From Vulcanimicrobiota bacterium (GTDB taxonomy: Bacteria; Vulcanimicrobiota; Xenobia; Xenobiales; JADMJV01): a stretch of 64,000 bases of DNA. Below are positions 26,156-34,609 of the stretch, piece after piece (position 1 is the first letter of the stretch; every line of letters begins with the position of its first letter). The notes beneath the pieces were generated by a model. That model searched no databases. It saw nothing but the letters and a program-made list of their open reading frames with translations, and had not been told where the DNA came from. The position numbers and the translations under genes are program-made. The stretch is taken from contig JAFKGI010000031.1 in assembly GCA_017307785.1 (NCBI GenBank), positions 33,584 through 97,583 of the forward strand. The letters run 5' to 3'.

Positions 26156-26509
26156 TTACTCCTCGTCGTAAGGAGCGCGGGCCACGAAGTATTTGGTCAT
26201 TTTCTTGGTGACATGCCAGATGGTGGTGCAGCCCTGGGGAAAATGGGCCGTATCACCGGGGCGCATCTCGAAAGTGCGCTCGCCTTCGGTCACGGTCAAC
26301 TCGCCTTCCACCAGGTACACAAACTCATCATACCCAAAATAGAACTCGTAGCGCCCGACATCACAGGACCAGAATCCGGCCGAGGCGCCTTCATCGGCGC
26401 TTTCAGCCGTAAACAGGCAGCGTGCGTCGGGCACTCCCTCCAGGATTTCTTCCTCGGGCAGGGGCATGGAAGGCAGTTCGGCGGGACGGCCGGCGCGCGA
26501 AGCCTCCAT
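26156..26509 (-). CDS. Cupin_3 (DUF861)-type protein
   Basis: 117 residues, a single cupin beta-barrel. The segments FWSCDVGRYEFYFGYDEFVY, LVEGELTVTEG and MRPGDTAHFPQGCTTIWHV match the DUF861/ureidoglycine-aminohydrolase-like cupins (EF-Y-LVEGE and PGD-FP-G motifs). The usual metal histidines are mostly absent: only the Glu of EFVYLVEGE and the late His in WHV remain. Substrate unknown. The ATG shares one base with the stop of the upstream acyl-CoA-dehydrogenase-like gene (TGATG). The longer frame toward 27007 is antisense noise and was rejected. Confidence 0.85.
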   Translation of the reverse strand: MEASRAGRPAELPSMPLPEEEILEGVPDARCLFTAESADEGASAGFWSCDVGRYEFYFGYDEFVYLVEGELTVTEGERTFEMRPGDTAHFPQGCTTIWHVTKKMTKYFVARAPYDEE

Positions 26510-27717
26510 CAGCCCAGCGCCCATTCGAAGAGTCCGGTGAAGGGCTCTTCGCCCAACATCGTCTCGCCCGCCGAACGCTCCAACCGGGCCGAAATGGTCG
26601 GATGCATCGGCCCAAAGCAAATCTGCTCGTAGAGAGGGTAGAGCGGATGGTTGACCGACATGGAGCGGGTGCCGATCAAGTTGCGCACGCCCGACACGAT
26701 CTCGGCGGCCGCGGCCGTGCCGGCCCACTTGATGCAGGCGCCGCAGTCCATGAGGTCGTTGGCCACCCGATCCAGACGCTCTGCCTCGGCGCCTTCGCGC
26801 ACCAGCCGGCAATAGAGCTCGGCGCAGACCCCGAAGGAGCGGGCCATGGCCAGATGTGAGCGCAGCTTCAAGGCCAATCGGCCTACTTCCAGCTGAAAAC
26901 CGTCCAGGTCGGCCAGCATTTCGTCGTCCTCGGTGTGCACCGAACGTCCGAAACGGCGGACCTCTTCTAAAGCTCGACTGGCCCCGCCCAGATAGACGGC
27001 CGAACACAGCGCTTCGAACCAGGCGGTGGCGTAGAACGAGACGTGGTCGGTCAGATCATCGTGCAGGGAGAGCACGTTGCGCTGCTTCAAGATCAGATCG
27101 TTGAATTCGATGGGTCGCGTATCCGACGGAGCCATGGCGCCGGCGAACAGCGAGGGTCCCACCACCAGCTCCGGCCGGTCCTTGATCGAGGTGTAGAACA
27201 TGCCCTGATGCTCGCCGATTTGGCCCGAGAACAGCAGCAAGTCCGCCTCGGAAGCGATCGACTGAAATCCCTTGCGTCCCTTGCACAGATAGGTGCCGTC
27301 GGGTAAGGCGGTCACCACCACGTTGCGGAAAGGGTCGGTCTTGTTTTTGATGTTCTCGCCGAAGCTGGAGATGGCCAGCAGCGAGCGATATTTGCGAATG
27401 GTGTCGACCAGAATCTGGCGCCGGCGCTCGAAGTCGGGAGCATTGGGCACGGGCAGGGTGGCCAGCGCCGCCAGGTTGTACATATGCATGGTCAGGCCGA
27501 TGGCCAGCGGCACCGAGGCCCGCCCCAGCAAAAACAGCGCTTCATAGGAGCGCACGTAGAGTTCCCCGGCGTCTTTCTGCAGTTCGCAGGGCAGATAGGG
27601 GATACGGCTGGCCCGCACCCCGTCAAAAAAGACCCGCGACCGGGTGTCGGCGGGGGCGGCCTGGGTGGCCTCGCCGATCTCGTGCGCCTGGCGGCGGATT
27701 TCCTCGGCCAGACTCAT
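26509..27717 (-). CDS. Acyl-CoA dehydrogenase-like flavoprotein
   Basis: 402 residues, the family's standard length. The order of a helical N-domain, central beta barrel (GTYLCKGRKGFQSIASEADLL) and a C-terminal four-helix bundle (FYATAWFEALCSAVYLGGAS ... SVNHPLYPLYEQICFGPMHP) fits the acyl-CoA dehydrogenase superfamily, including the divergent members that act on carrier-bound or non-CoA substrates or as flavin hydroxylases. The usual catalytic Glu was not located with certainty. The start codon overlaps the Zn-ribbon gene's stop (ATGA), and the stop overlaps the cupin start, so it is part of a tightly coupled operon. Confidence 0.7.
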   Translation of the reverse strand: MSLAEEIRRQAHEIGEATQAAPADTRSRVFFDGVRASRIPYLPCELQKDAGELYVRSYEALFLLGRASVPLAIGLTMHMYNLAALATLPVPNAPDFERRRQILVDTIRKYRSLLAISSFGENIKNKTDPFRNVVVTALPDGTYLCKGRKGFQSIASEADLLLFSGQIGEHQGMFYTSIKDRPELVVGPSLFAGAMAPSDTRPIEFNDLILKQRNVLSLHDDLTDHVSFYATAWFEALCSAVYLGGASRALEEVRRFGRSVHTEDDEMLADLDGFQLEVGRLALKLRSHLAMARSFGVCAELYCRLVREGAEAERLDRVANDLMDCGACIKWAGTAAAAEIVSGVRNLIGTRSMSVNHPLYPLYEQICFGPMHPTISARLERSAGETMLGEEPFTGLFEWALG

Positions 27718-28535
27718 TCCTCGTCCTCGGTTTCCTGCGGCAACAGTTGAGGCACCACCGCCGCGGCCGCGAAAATCTGCTGCCAGCCCTGATGCAGCTC
27801 GCGGGTGGAGCGATTTTCCTGCACGGCGTGCAGACGATTGACCCCTTCCACTGCGCCGTTGATGACTTCCAGGAGACGCTGGTGGGGCGGACTGTCCTCG
27901 GCCGCCTGCTCGGCCAGCGCCTGCGCTTCCAGCAGACTGAATTCCAACGACTGTAGAGCCTGCAGCAGCGGTTCCAGAGCGGCCTTGCCCTCGATCACCT
28001 GAACGTAGGCCTCGTAGACGGCCAGAAACTCTTCGCCGACCATAGCTCGGCTGTAGTCTTCTTCGGTCACGCTCACGTCGGGAATCAAACGGTCCAACTG
28101 GCAGCTGGGGCAGAGAGGTTCAGGTCCGGAGCTGCCGCAGCGGGGGCATAAAGGCACACTGGACGAGCCCAGGTTGGCCAGCAAGTCGCAAGTCTCCAAG
28201 AACTCGCTGACGGCTCGTTCGAAAACTTCGCGGCCTTCCGGCGTGTTTTCCTGAGCGATCTGCTCCAGACTGCCGTCCAGCACCTGACAGGCGCCCAGGT
28301 TGCGTTCTATCAAGGAGGCCACCTCGGGGCTCAACTGGGAGCGGCGATCTTCGAAGGCCGCCTGGCGATCGCGGCCGGCTTCCTGGATGCGCGAGCGCAT
28401 GCGCTGCAGCGGCTCTTCCAGATCGCTCGCTTCGTCGCGCAGCAACTGGACCAGTCCCTCGAGACGGCTGGGGTCCGGGCCTTCGGATTCTCCCCCCAGA
28501 GAACTGATCAGACTGTCTAGATAGTTAGCGGCCAA
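27714..28535 (-). CDS. Helical protein with central zinc ribbon
   Basis: 273 residues starting at a TTG (28535) with a strong AGGAGAGG eight bases before it. Helical, acidic flanks surround a zinc ribbon at about 129-146 (CPRCGSSGPEPLCPSCQ, two CxxC knuckles). The helices before and after suggest a dimeric or scaffold protein. A larger protein of similar make-up (acidic helices plus CxxC/CxxC ribbon) is encoded at 54766-56052. Function unknown; first gene of the four-gene operon ending with the pseudokinase fusion. Confidence 0.75.
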   Translation of the reverse strand: MAANYLDSLISSLGGESEGPDPSRLEGLVQLLRDEASDLEEPLQRMRSRIQEAGRDRQAAFEDRRSQLSPEVASLIERNLGACQVLDGSLEQIAQENTPEGREVFERAVSEFLETCDLLANLGSSSVPLCPRCGSSGPEPLCPSCQLDRLIPDVSVTEEDYSRAMVGEEFLAVYEAYVQVIEGKAALEPLLQALQSLEFSLLEAQALAEQAAEDSPPHQRLLEVINGAVEGVNRLHAVQENRSTRELHQGWQQIFAAAAVVPQLLPQETEDEE

Positions 28536-28557
28536 TTTTCACACCTCTCCTGAAACG

Positions 28558-28582
28558 AAAAAAGCCCGTTGCTACGGGCTTT
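28558..28582 (-). terminator. Rho-independent terminator after the Gly-Lys-repeat gene
   Basis: Minus-strand stem AAAGCCCGT/ACGGGCTTT (28582-28561) with a four-base loop, ending in a run of six U (28563-28558). Lies between the repeat-protein gene and the SD of the Zn-ribbon operon. Confidence 0.88.
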
Positions 28583-28605
28583 CTCAGACCTTGTCGAAAG
28601 CGGCT

Positions 28606-29127
28606 TTAGAAGCCGGCGCGACCGAAGTTGTTCATATAGCCCCCGAAGCCGGGCTGCATCCCGAAGGAGGCCATTCCCTGGTTCTGACCCTGGGAAAGAA
28701 CACCTGCGATGAGGTTGGTGAGCTTCTGCTTGGCGCTGCCGGGGCCGCTCAGCAGCTGACCGGCGCCCGGGCCGGAGATGGCGATGGCGATGTTGAGGTT
28801 GCCACCACCCTGGTGGAGCGGGCTGGAGTAGCCGTCCTGGCAACCGCAACCGGCCTTGCCGGCCTTACCCGCTTTGCCGTGCTTGCCGGCTTTGCCAGCC
28901 TTGCCGTGCTTACCGGCTTTGCCGTGCTTGCCCGCTTTACCGGCCTTGCCGTGCTTGCCGGCTTTGCCCGCCTGGGGCTGCTGCTGGCCGAGAGCTTGAG
29001 CGGCCTGTTCTTCGCTTACGTTGGCAGTGATGGCAATCGCCAGCGACATCGAGTTCTGAGCGCCGCCCTGCTGGGGCAGACCTCCGAAAGAAGGCTGTTG
29101 GAAGTTGTTGCCGATTGCGTATGCCAT
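28606..29127 (-). CDS. Small protein with Gly-Lys-Ala/His collagen-like repeats
   Basis: 173 residues from ATG 29127 (MAYAIGNN), with GGGGAG ten bases upstream. Residues 54-93 are thirteen uninterrupted Gly-X-Y triplets, always Gly-Lys-Ala or Gly-Lys-His, ending in GCGC. The two flanks each contain a short aliphatic strand (SLAIAITANV and NLNIAIAISG), so the flanking parts may be related halves. The repeat would carry about 13 positive charges plus pH-sensitive histidines; collagen triple helices need Gly at every third place, as here, but have proline, which is lacking. No signal peptide. Bears an upstream TTGCTAAC element and its own terminator. Function unknown. Confidence 0.8.
   Translation of the reverse strand: MAYAIGNNFQQPSFGGLPQQGGAQNSMSLAIAITANVSEEQAAQALGQQQPQAGKAGKHGKAGKAGKHGKAGKHGKAGKAGKHGKAGKAGKAGCGCQDGYSSPLHQGGGNLNIAIAISGPGAGQLLSGPGSAKQKLTNLIAGVLSQGQNQGMASFGMQPGFGGYMNNFGRAGF
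28849..28968 (-). repeat. Coding tandem repeat, Gly-Lys-Ala/His triplets
   Basis: 120 bases encode residues 54-93 of the protein above. At DNA level 9-base units (GGC AAA/AAG GCC or CAC) alternate; such arrays expand and shrink easily, so copy number may vary between strains. Confidence 0.85.
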
Positions 29128-29182
29128 TTGTTTCAAGCTCCCCTACGTTTTTAAGCTTTTTTTAAGCTTTTCTTGACCTCAG

Positions 29183-29203
29183 GTTAGCAAATCGGAACGT
29201 TAA
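29183..29203 (-). promoter_or_regulatory. TTAACG-N7-TTGCTAACCT element upstream of the repeat-protein gene
   Basis: On the minus strand TTAACG (29203-29198), seven bases, then TTGCTAAC (29190-29183), ending 55 bases before the ATG at 29127. Same two parts, and the same trailing CT, as the element before the CHAP gene at 6835-6855. A related TATGCTAAC is on the plus strand at 29248-29256 in front of the next gene. Confidence 0.35.
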
Positions 29204-29312
29204 TCCACCATAAAAATTTCTCGCACATTATTAAACTCTTTCGAAATTATGCTAACAGATTGTGAACAGCCCGCCGAAGGCACCAACCCCATCCTTCCCG
29301 AAGCGCCCATTC

Positions 29313-31211
29313 ATGCTGATTCGTAAGTTTGACCGTAGCCAGCTCGAGTCCGAGCCCCACAGCGTCCTGTTCAAAGATCTGTATCCCTGGGAAGCTATCG
29401 ACGAGACCCCATTTGGCGCCAGTCTGGCCGTGGTCGAACCCGGCGGCAAGACCATGATCCACCACCACAACCCCTGCGAGACTTTTCTCATCTGTCAGGG
29501 CCAGGGCACCATGACCTGTAATGGAGAGTCGAGCGCGGTGGCCAGCGGCGACGTCATCTATCTGCCGCCGCAGAGCGAGCACTTCCTGAGCAACGACTCG
29601 GCCAGCGACCCCCTGATGTTCCTCTCCGTCTTCTGGGACGGCAAAGAGCCCCAGCAGGAAGCCCTCAGTGACGGCCCGCGTCTCTATGTGCCTTCGCCGC
29701 CCACGCCCAACGGGGGGCTGCACCTCGGTCACCTGAGCGGCCCTTATCTGTTGGCCGACGTGCTCAAGCGCTTCGACCGCCAGCGCGGCGGCGCCGCCGG
29801 CTGGATGCTGGTCAGTGACGACCACCAGAGCTACACCGCTCTGAGAGCTCATTTCGACAAAAAGACGCCGACCGAGACGGCAGTCCAGTTTTCAGGAGAA
29901 ATCCTGGCTCTGCTGCAGGCCCTGGATGCTACCCCCGACGGAGTCATTCAGCCCGGCCAGAACCCCGACTACGCCAAGGCCATCGCGGCCTCGCTGGAAC
30001 AACTGCAGCTGCCGCTCACCGAAAGCCCAGCCTGGCACTGCGGTCATTGCGACATTCCCCTCTACGATGGCTACGCGCGCGGCCACTGTCCTCACTGCGA
30101 AAGCCCTTGCCGCGGCTTCCTCTGCGAAACCTGCTGCATGCCCAACACGCCCGCCACTCTGCAGGACGTCCATTGCCTGCTGTGCGACAAACCGGCCCAG
30201 CCCAAAGCCACCGCCCAACGCATCTTCTCGCTGGAGCCCTATAAAGAAGCGCTGGCTGAATATCACCAGAGCCTGCGCCTGAGCCCGCGTCTGCGCGCCC
30301 TGGCCGCCCGTTTCCTGGAACTCGAGGATCTTCAGGTCCACGCGACTCACCCGGCCAACTGGGGTCTTGAGACGTCCGACGGCCAGCGCATCTCGCCCTG
30401 GTTCGAGCTCTCGCTGGCCGCCCCGCTGCTCAGCGCCGGCAACGAGCCCATCCACTGCTTTGGCGCCGATAATGCCTTTCTTTACCTGATGCTCGACCCG
30501 GCCGTCAGCCTGGCCCTGCAACCCGACCGGCCGCTGCCCAGCGCGCTGCACGGCAACGAGTATCTGATGCTGGACGAGCAGAAGATGTCCACCAGTCGCG
30601 GCCACATCCTGGAGGCCGGACCCATGCTGCAGAGGTATGGATCGGATCTGGTGCGGCTGCTGCTGGCCGGTTTGCGTCCCGAAATCAGCGACACCCAGTG
30701 CAACGCCGAAATGGCCGAGGGCTTTTTGCAGCAGCGCATCATCGGTCCCTGGCAGGACTGGCTGGAAGCGGTCGGCCGGCGCATCACCACCGAAAGCGGC
30801 TCCAAGACTCCCCAGGCCGACGACGACTGGGGCAGTGAGCAGGAAGAATTCCTGGACCGACTCGAGTCCCTGCGCAAGCGCTGCCAGGCCGCCTACGAAC
30901 GCGGGCGCCTCCAGGAAGTGGCCGGCTGCTTGCAGGAACTGGTGGACCAGAGCGCCACTTTTGCCCTCGGGCAGCAACCCCTGGAAGGCTTGCCCGACCG
31001 CACCACCGCCCTGGCTCTGGATCTGGCGGCGGTGCGCCTGCTGGCCCAGCTCAGCGCCCCCTTGATGCCCAAGTTTGCCACCCAGCTTTGGAAGCACCTG
31101 GGCCAGACCCACAAATTGGACTGGCCCGCTCAGGTGGAGTTGCTCAACCCGGGTCAGCGCGTGCTGGCCGCCGCCGGACTCTCGGGACGCCGCTACTTCC
31201 CGGCCGGATGA
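29313..31211 (+). CDS. Cupin domain fused to a methionyl-tRNA-synthetase-like domain
   Basis: 632 residues from ATG 29313; a GTG at 29262 would add 17 proline-rich residues and sits eight bases after TATGCT, so a leaderless longer form is possible. Residues 1-110 are a cupin with full metal ligands (HHH 50-52, E56, H90). Residues 122-632 follow class-I MetRS: HLGH at 137-140 (HIGH), paired cysteine knuckles (CGHC, CPHC, CETCC, CLLC), and KMSTS at 424-428, then an alpha-helical anticodon-type domain. Where E. coli MetRS has its pocket segment YFHSLFW, this protein reads AFLYLML, so amino-acid choice may differ. Coupled by ATGA to an FAD oxidoreductase. Could be the cell's MetRS or a ligase in small-molecule synthesis; I favour the latter. 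Confidence 0.85.
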   Translation: MLIRKFDRSQLESEPHSVLFKDLYPWEAIDETPFGASLAVVEPGGKTMIHHHNPCETFLICQGQGTMTCNGESSAVASGDVIYLPPQSEHFLSNDSASDPLMFLSVFWDGKEPQQEALSDGPRLYVPSPPTPNGGLHLGHLSGPYLLADVLKRFDRQRGGAAGWMLVSDDHQSYTALRAHFDKKTPTETAVQFSGEILALLQALDATPDGVIQPGQNPDYAKAIAASLEQLQLPLTESPAWHCGHCDIPLYDGYARGHCPHCESPCRGFLCETCCMPNTPATLQDVHCLLCDKPAQPKATAQRIFSLEPYKEALAEYHQSLRLSPRLRALAARFLELEDLQVHATHPANWGLETSDGQRISPWFELSLAAPLLSAGNEPIHCFGADNAFLYLMLDPAVSLALQPDRPLPSALHGNEYLMLDEQKMSTSRGHILEAGPMLQRYGSDLVRLLLAGLRPEISDTQCNAEMAEGFLQQRIIGPWQDWLEAVGRRITTESGSKTPQADDDWGSEQEEFLDRLESLRKRCQAAYERGRLQEVAGCLQELVDQSATFALGQQPLEGLPDRTTALALDLAAVRLLAQLSAPLMPKFATQLWKHLGQTHKLDWPAQVELLNPGQRVLAAAGLSGRRYFPAG

Positions 31212-32317
31212 AGTCCAGCGCCTCGATTGTCATCGTAGGCGGAGGGGTGATGGGCTGCAGCCTGGCCTATCATCTCACCGCTCTGGGTCAAAGGGACGTG
31301 GTCGTGCTCGAGCGCGGGGGAGTCTGCAGCGGGGAAACGGCCAAATCCGGCGGTTTCGTGCAGACTCATTGGAGCAGCCCCCACGAAGTCCGGCTGATCC
31401 ACTGGTCGCGGGCTTTCTTTCAGGAGCACGCTGCCCAGACTCAGTTTCAGCCCATCGGCTACCTGCACGTCACCGGGCCGGAGAAGGAAGCCTCGGTCCG
31501 AGAGACCCACGACATGCTGCTGGGCCAGGGCTTTGAGTCCAACTGGCTCAGTCCCCGCGAAATCAAAAAGCTCCAGCCGCTGCTGCGGGTCGACGACCTG
31601 AGCGGCGGAACCTACGAACCCTCCAGCGGCTGGGCTCATCCGCTGGCCACCACCCGGTTCTTCGCCGAGGTCGCCCAGCAACGCGGCGCTCACCTGGAAA
31701 CCAACACCCGGGTGCTGCAGATCGCCCAGAGGAACGGCAAAATCCAGGGGGTGGAGACCGATAAGGGTTTTCTCAGCGCCCCCATCGTGGTGCTGGCCGC
31801 CGGACCCTGGACCCCCCAACTTCATCCCAACCCGGCCCTGCCGCTGCCCATCATGAACAAGCGCGGCCAGGTCTGCTACATGGATCGCCCGGCCGGCCTG
31901 CCGCGCAAAGAACTGGCCTTTTACGACGAGGTCACCGGCATCTACACCCATCCCGACGGCGACACCAATCTGGTCGGACTGGACTGGCACTTCGAACCGG
32001 TCTTCGGCCCCGACCACTACGACGGGGAAATCGATCACGACTACCTGCAGGGCGCCCACGGGGCCCTCAGTCATCGCTTTCCCACCCTGGCCCAGGCCCG
32101 TCCCGTGCGCGGCCTGGTTGGCATCTACGACTTCACCCCCGACGGCCACCCCATCGTGGACGGCCCGATCGGACTGGAAGGTTACTACGTCATGGCCGGC
32201 TTCAGCGGCGCCGGCTTCAAAAGTTCACCGGCCCTGGGCCTGGGCATGGCCGAACTCATCCTGCACGGACAGGCGAAGACGGTCAATCTGGACTTCCTCA
32301 AGCTCAATCGCTTTTAG
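31208..32317 (+). CDS. FAD-dependent oxidoreductase (DAO/sarcosine-oxidase type)
   Basis: 369 residues. N-terminal dinucleotide motif IVIVGGGVMGCSLAYHL, then LERGGVCSGETAKSGG (FAD-binding substitution loop), VVLAAGPWTP, and the C-terminal VMAGFSGAGFKSSPALG block of the D-amino-acid/sarcosine oxidase superfamily. Oxidises C-N or C-C bonds of amino-acid-like substrates. Its ATG overlaps the stop of the cupin/MetRS-like gene, so the two are made together: one may activate an amino acid and the other oxidise it. Convergent 14-base overlap with the lipoprotein gene. Confidence 0.88.
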   Translation: MKSSASIVIVGGGVMGCSLAYHLTALGQRDVVVLERGGVCSGETAKSGGFVQTHWSSPHEVRLIHWSRAFFQEHAAQTQFQPIGYLHVTGPEKEASVRETHDMLLGQGFESNWLSPREIKKLQPLLRVDDLSGGTYEPSSGWAHPLATTRFFAEVAQQRGAHLETNTRVLQIAQRNGKIQGVETDKGFLSAPIVVLAAGPWTPQLHPNPALPLPIMNKRGQVCYMDRPAGLPRKELAFYDEVTGIYTHPDGDTNLVGLDWHFEPVFGPDHYDGEIDHDYLQGAHGALSHRFPTLAQARPVRGLVGIYDFTPDGHPIVDGPIGLEGYYVMAGFSGAGFKSSPALGLGMAELILHGQAKTVNLDFLKLNRF

Positions 32318-34583
32318 GCAGCACCTCAAAGGTCTCCTCGTGTACCAGCCTGGGAGCCTGGCGCGTTCTGGCGTCCCCGGGCAGAAAGAGTTGCATCTGA
32401 TACTTACCGGGCTTCAGCATCCCCAGATTGTCGGTTTGGGGTTGGCAGTCCAATTCTTTGCCGATGAGCGGATAGAGCGCGTCGACCAGATCGTATTCGC
32501 GAAAGTATTGTCCTTCGTAGTCGGTCAGGGGGCAGCGTATATGTATAAAGTAGTTCTCCCCCTCGGCGGCGGGGTGACTCAGATGGGCGGTGAAGCCTAT
32601 CTTGAGGTTGGCTGCGGCTTTCTGACGCCGAGGGCCGTTTAAAGTAAAGGTGTATTTGGGCTCGTCCAACGGCCAGGCGGCCTTGCCGGCCGTCCATTCG
32701 CGTTCCGCCAACAGAAAGACGGCGGTTTGACCCTCCAGTGGCGTGTCGTAGGGAGGTACGAACGGAAGCAGTAGGGCCGCGCTTTTGCGGTCTTTGCGGG
32801 AGGTGCAGAAGTCCAGGTAGGTATGGGCCTGGCGCGCAGAGAGGCGACCCTCTTTGGCGGCTGCCAGCACGGATGCCAGAGCTCGCTTCCAATTCATCGC
32901 GACCGGATGGCCGGCTTCCAGGCACTCCAGTCCTTCGGCCTCGATGGCTACCGAAGTCATCAGGTAGTAAGCGTCGTCGTTGCCGGTTTCTTTGCGCAGC
33001 AGGTCGGCGGCGGCCACCATATCCCCGGGTCCTCCTTGCCAGCGCGGCAGCAGCATTTGCGCGTAGGCCAGGATGGTGCTGTGGCCGACCGCCCCCATTT
33101 TGGCCGCTTTGATAGCCAGGCTACGGGCGCTCTCGAGGTTGGACGACTCGGCGTTGTAGAGAATCATTAGATTGGACATGGTGCTGCTGCTCTGGTAGCC
33201 CGCCCCGAAGGCCTGATAGAGCAGGTCTCGGGAGGTCTTCAAGCGAGCTTTGAACTTGGTCCAGCCCTCGGAACTGACCGTGTCGGCCGTTCCCGTGCCG
33301 CGAGCCAGCCAGCCGTACTGAATATAAAAGCCTCCCAGGTTGGCGCTGGCGGCCAGCGAGTTGGGTCGAGCTTGTTGCCAGGCTCGTAGCTTTTTCTCGT
33401 GGGCCTGATAAGCCGACTCACTTTCGGTGGGGGGCTGCTGCAGGCCGATTTCCGCTTCCCTTAGCAGCCCGGGACTGTTCAGGCCGGCCAGGTAGGCGTC
33501 CAGACCACTCCAAAGTTCTCGGCGCAAAAGTTCCTGAGCCTGGCGGGACGCCAGTTCTCCCGGCTGCTGCTGGCGGAAAAGGTTGTCCAGCGCCAGCGGC
33601 TCCAGGGAGGTTGAACTCAAGCTTTGCTCGGACGGTGGACCTCCCAGGCCGGGATCCCAAAGATATCCCAATTCTTTCGCCTGAGTCTTGAGCACGTCTT
33701 CCTTGCCGAACCCGCTCGCGGCCTGGGCATAGGCATTGCGGACACCCAGGGCTTTGGGGTGCTCCTTGAGCAGTTGCTCGAAACCGGCCTGGAGTGCCTC
33801 CCATTCCCAGCCGTCGCTGGAAATTTTGCGCAGTCCCGATTTGGGCAGTTGTACCGTGAAAAAGAGTGCGTAGCTGGCCTTGGAATCCGCCTGCAGCTCT
33901 TTGAGGATCATCGCCTTGCCACTGCGGTCGGCGGCCGTAAACGGGCGGTTCAGACGCAAGTAAAGGGCGATTTCCTGGGGATATTCGTGAATCTCGCTTA
34001 AGATGGCTTTGCGCTGGCCCTTGGACTCGACTTGCAGCGCCATTTCACAGTAGGGCCAGGTGGGATCGCCCTTTTTGACCGGCTTGGCGAACCCGAGCCC
34101 CTGCTCGCAGTACCATTTGCCTTCGTACCAGATGGGCACTTTGATGTTTTCAACGACGTCCTGCAGTCCCTCGCCCATCGCTACGAAGGCCACCATACGG
34201 GCCAGATGGGAAAACGAGGACTGCGTCTGATCTTCCCAACGTTGAGAAAAGTAGGCGAACCAGGGGTAACTGCCCACCGACTTCTGCAGCTCCGGCATCT
34301 CGCAAATCAGCGAACTCGGGGTGCATAGAGTTTCCACAGGGTCACGACGGCTCAACTGCTGCATCAACTCGTCCAGATGCGCAAAGTCCTGAGTCTGCAG
34401 CAGTTCGAAAGCGGCGGCCTTGTAGATGTCATGAAAGCCGGTGGTTCCCAGGGTCACCTTGTGTTCCGCCATCGCTTTGCCCACAGCAGCACCATCCACG
34501 ACCGCCGGCTTGGAGGCTAGAGGTCCGAGACCACTGGGAGCGCTACAACCACAGAGCAGGGCGGCAAGCAGATATTTCTTCAC
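32304..34583 (-). CDS. Large lipoprotein with helical (TPR-like) body
   Basis: 759 residues from GTG 34583, preceded by a G-rich GAGGGGGGG. A lipoprotein signal ends in LLCGC, making Cys13 the likely lipidated residue. Most of the mature protein is amphipathic helix pairs reminiscent of TPR/Sel1 without a strict consensus; the last 120 residues are beta-rich (YTFTLNGPRRQK, YFIHIRCPL, PGKYQMQLFLPG), like a C-terminal sandwich. Probably anchored in the outer or inner membrane facing the periplasm. Function not recognised. It lies 26 bases downstream of the radical SAM gene and may be co-transcribed. Confidence 0.7.
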   Translation of the reverse strand: MKKYLLAALLCGCSAPSGLGPLASKPAVVDGAAVGKAMAEHKVTLGTTGFHDIYKAAAFELLQTQDFAHLDELMQQLSRRDPVETLCTPSSLICEMPELQKSVGSYPWFAYFSQRWEDQTQSSFSHLARMVAFVAMGEGLQDVVENIKVPIWYEGKWYCEQGLGFAKPVKKGDPTWPYCEMALQVESKGQRKAILSEIHEYPQEIALYLRLNRPFTAADRSGKAMILKELQADSKASYALFFTVQLPKSGLRKISSDGWEWEALQAGFEQLLKEHPKALGVRNAYAQAASGFGKEDVLKTQAKELGYLWDPGLGGPPSEQSLSSTSLEPLALDNLFRQQQPGELASRQAQELLRRELWSGLDAYLAGLNSPGLLREAEIGLQQPPTESESAYQAHEKKLRAWQQARPNSLAASANLGGFYIQYGWLARGTGTADTVSSEGWTKFKARLKTSRDLLYQAFGAGYQSSSTMSNLMILYNAESSNLESARSLAIKAAKMGAVGHSTILAYAQMLLPRWQGGPGDMVAAADLLRKETGNDDAYYLMTSVAIEAEGLECLEAGHPVAMNWKRALASVLAAAKEGRLSARQAHTYLDFCTSRKDRKSAALLLPFVPPYDTPLEGQTAVFLLAEREWTAGKAAWPLDEPKYTFTLNGPRRQKAAANLKIGFTAHLSHPAAEGENYFIHIRCPLTDYEGQYFREYDLVDALYPLIGKELDCQPQTDNLGMLKPGKYQMQLFLPGDARTRQAPRLVHEETFEVLPKSD

Positions 34584-34609
34584 CCCCCCCTCTTCGGACC
34601 GGACTTGAG

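Noticed and set aside
26510..27007. Extended N-terminus of the cupin protein
   Set aside because: This stretch overlaps the acyl-CoA-dehydrogenase-like gene on the same strand in another frame and reads as Arg/Gly-rich noise.
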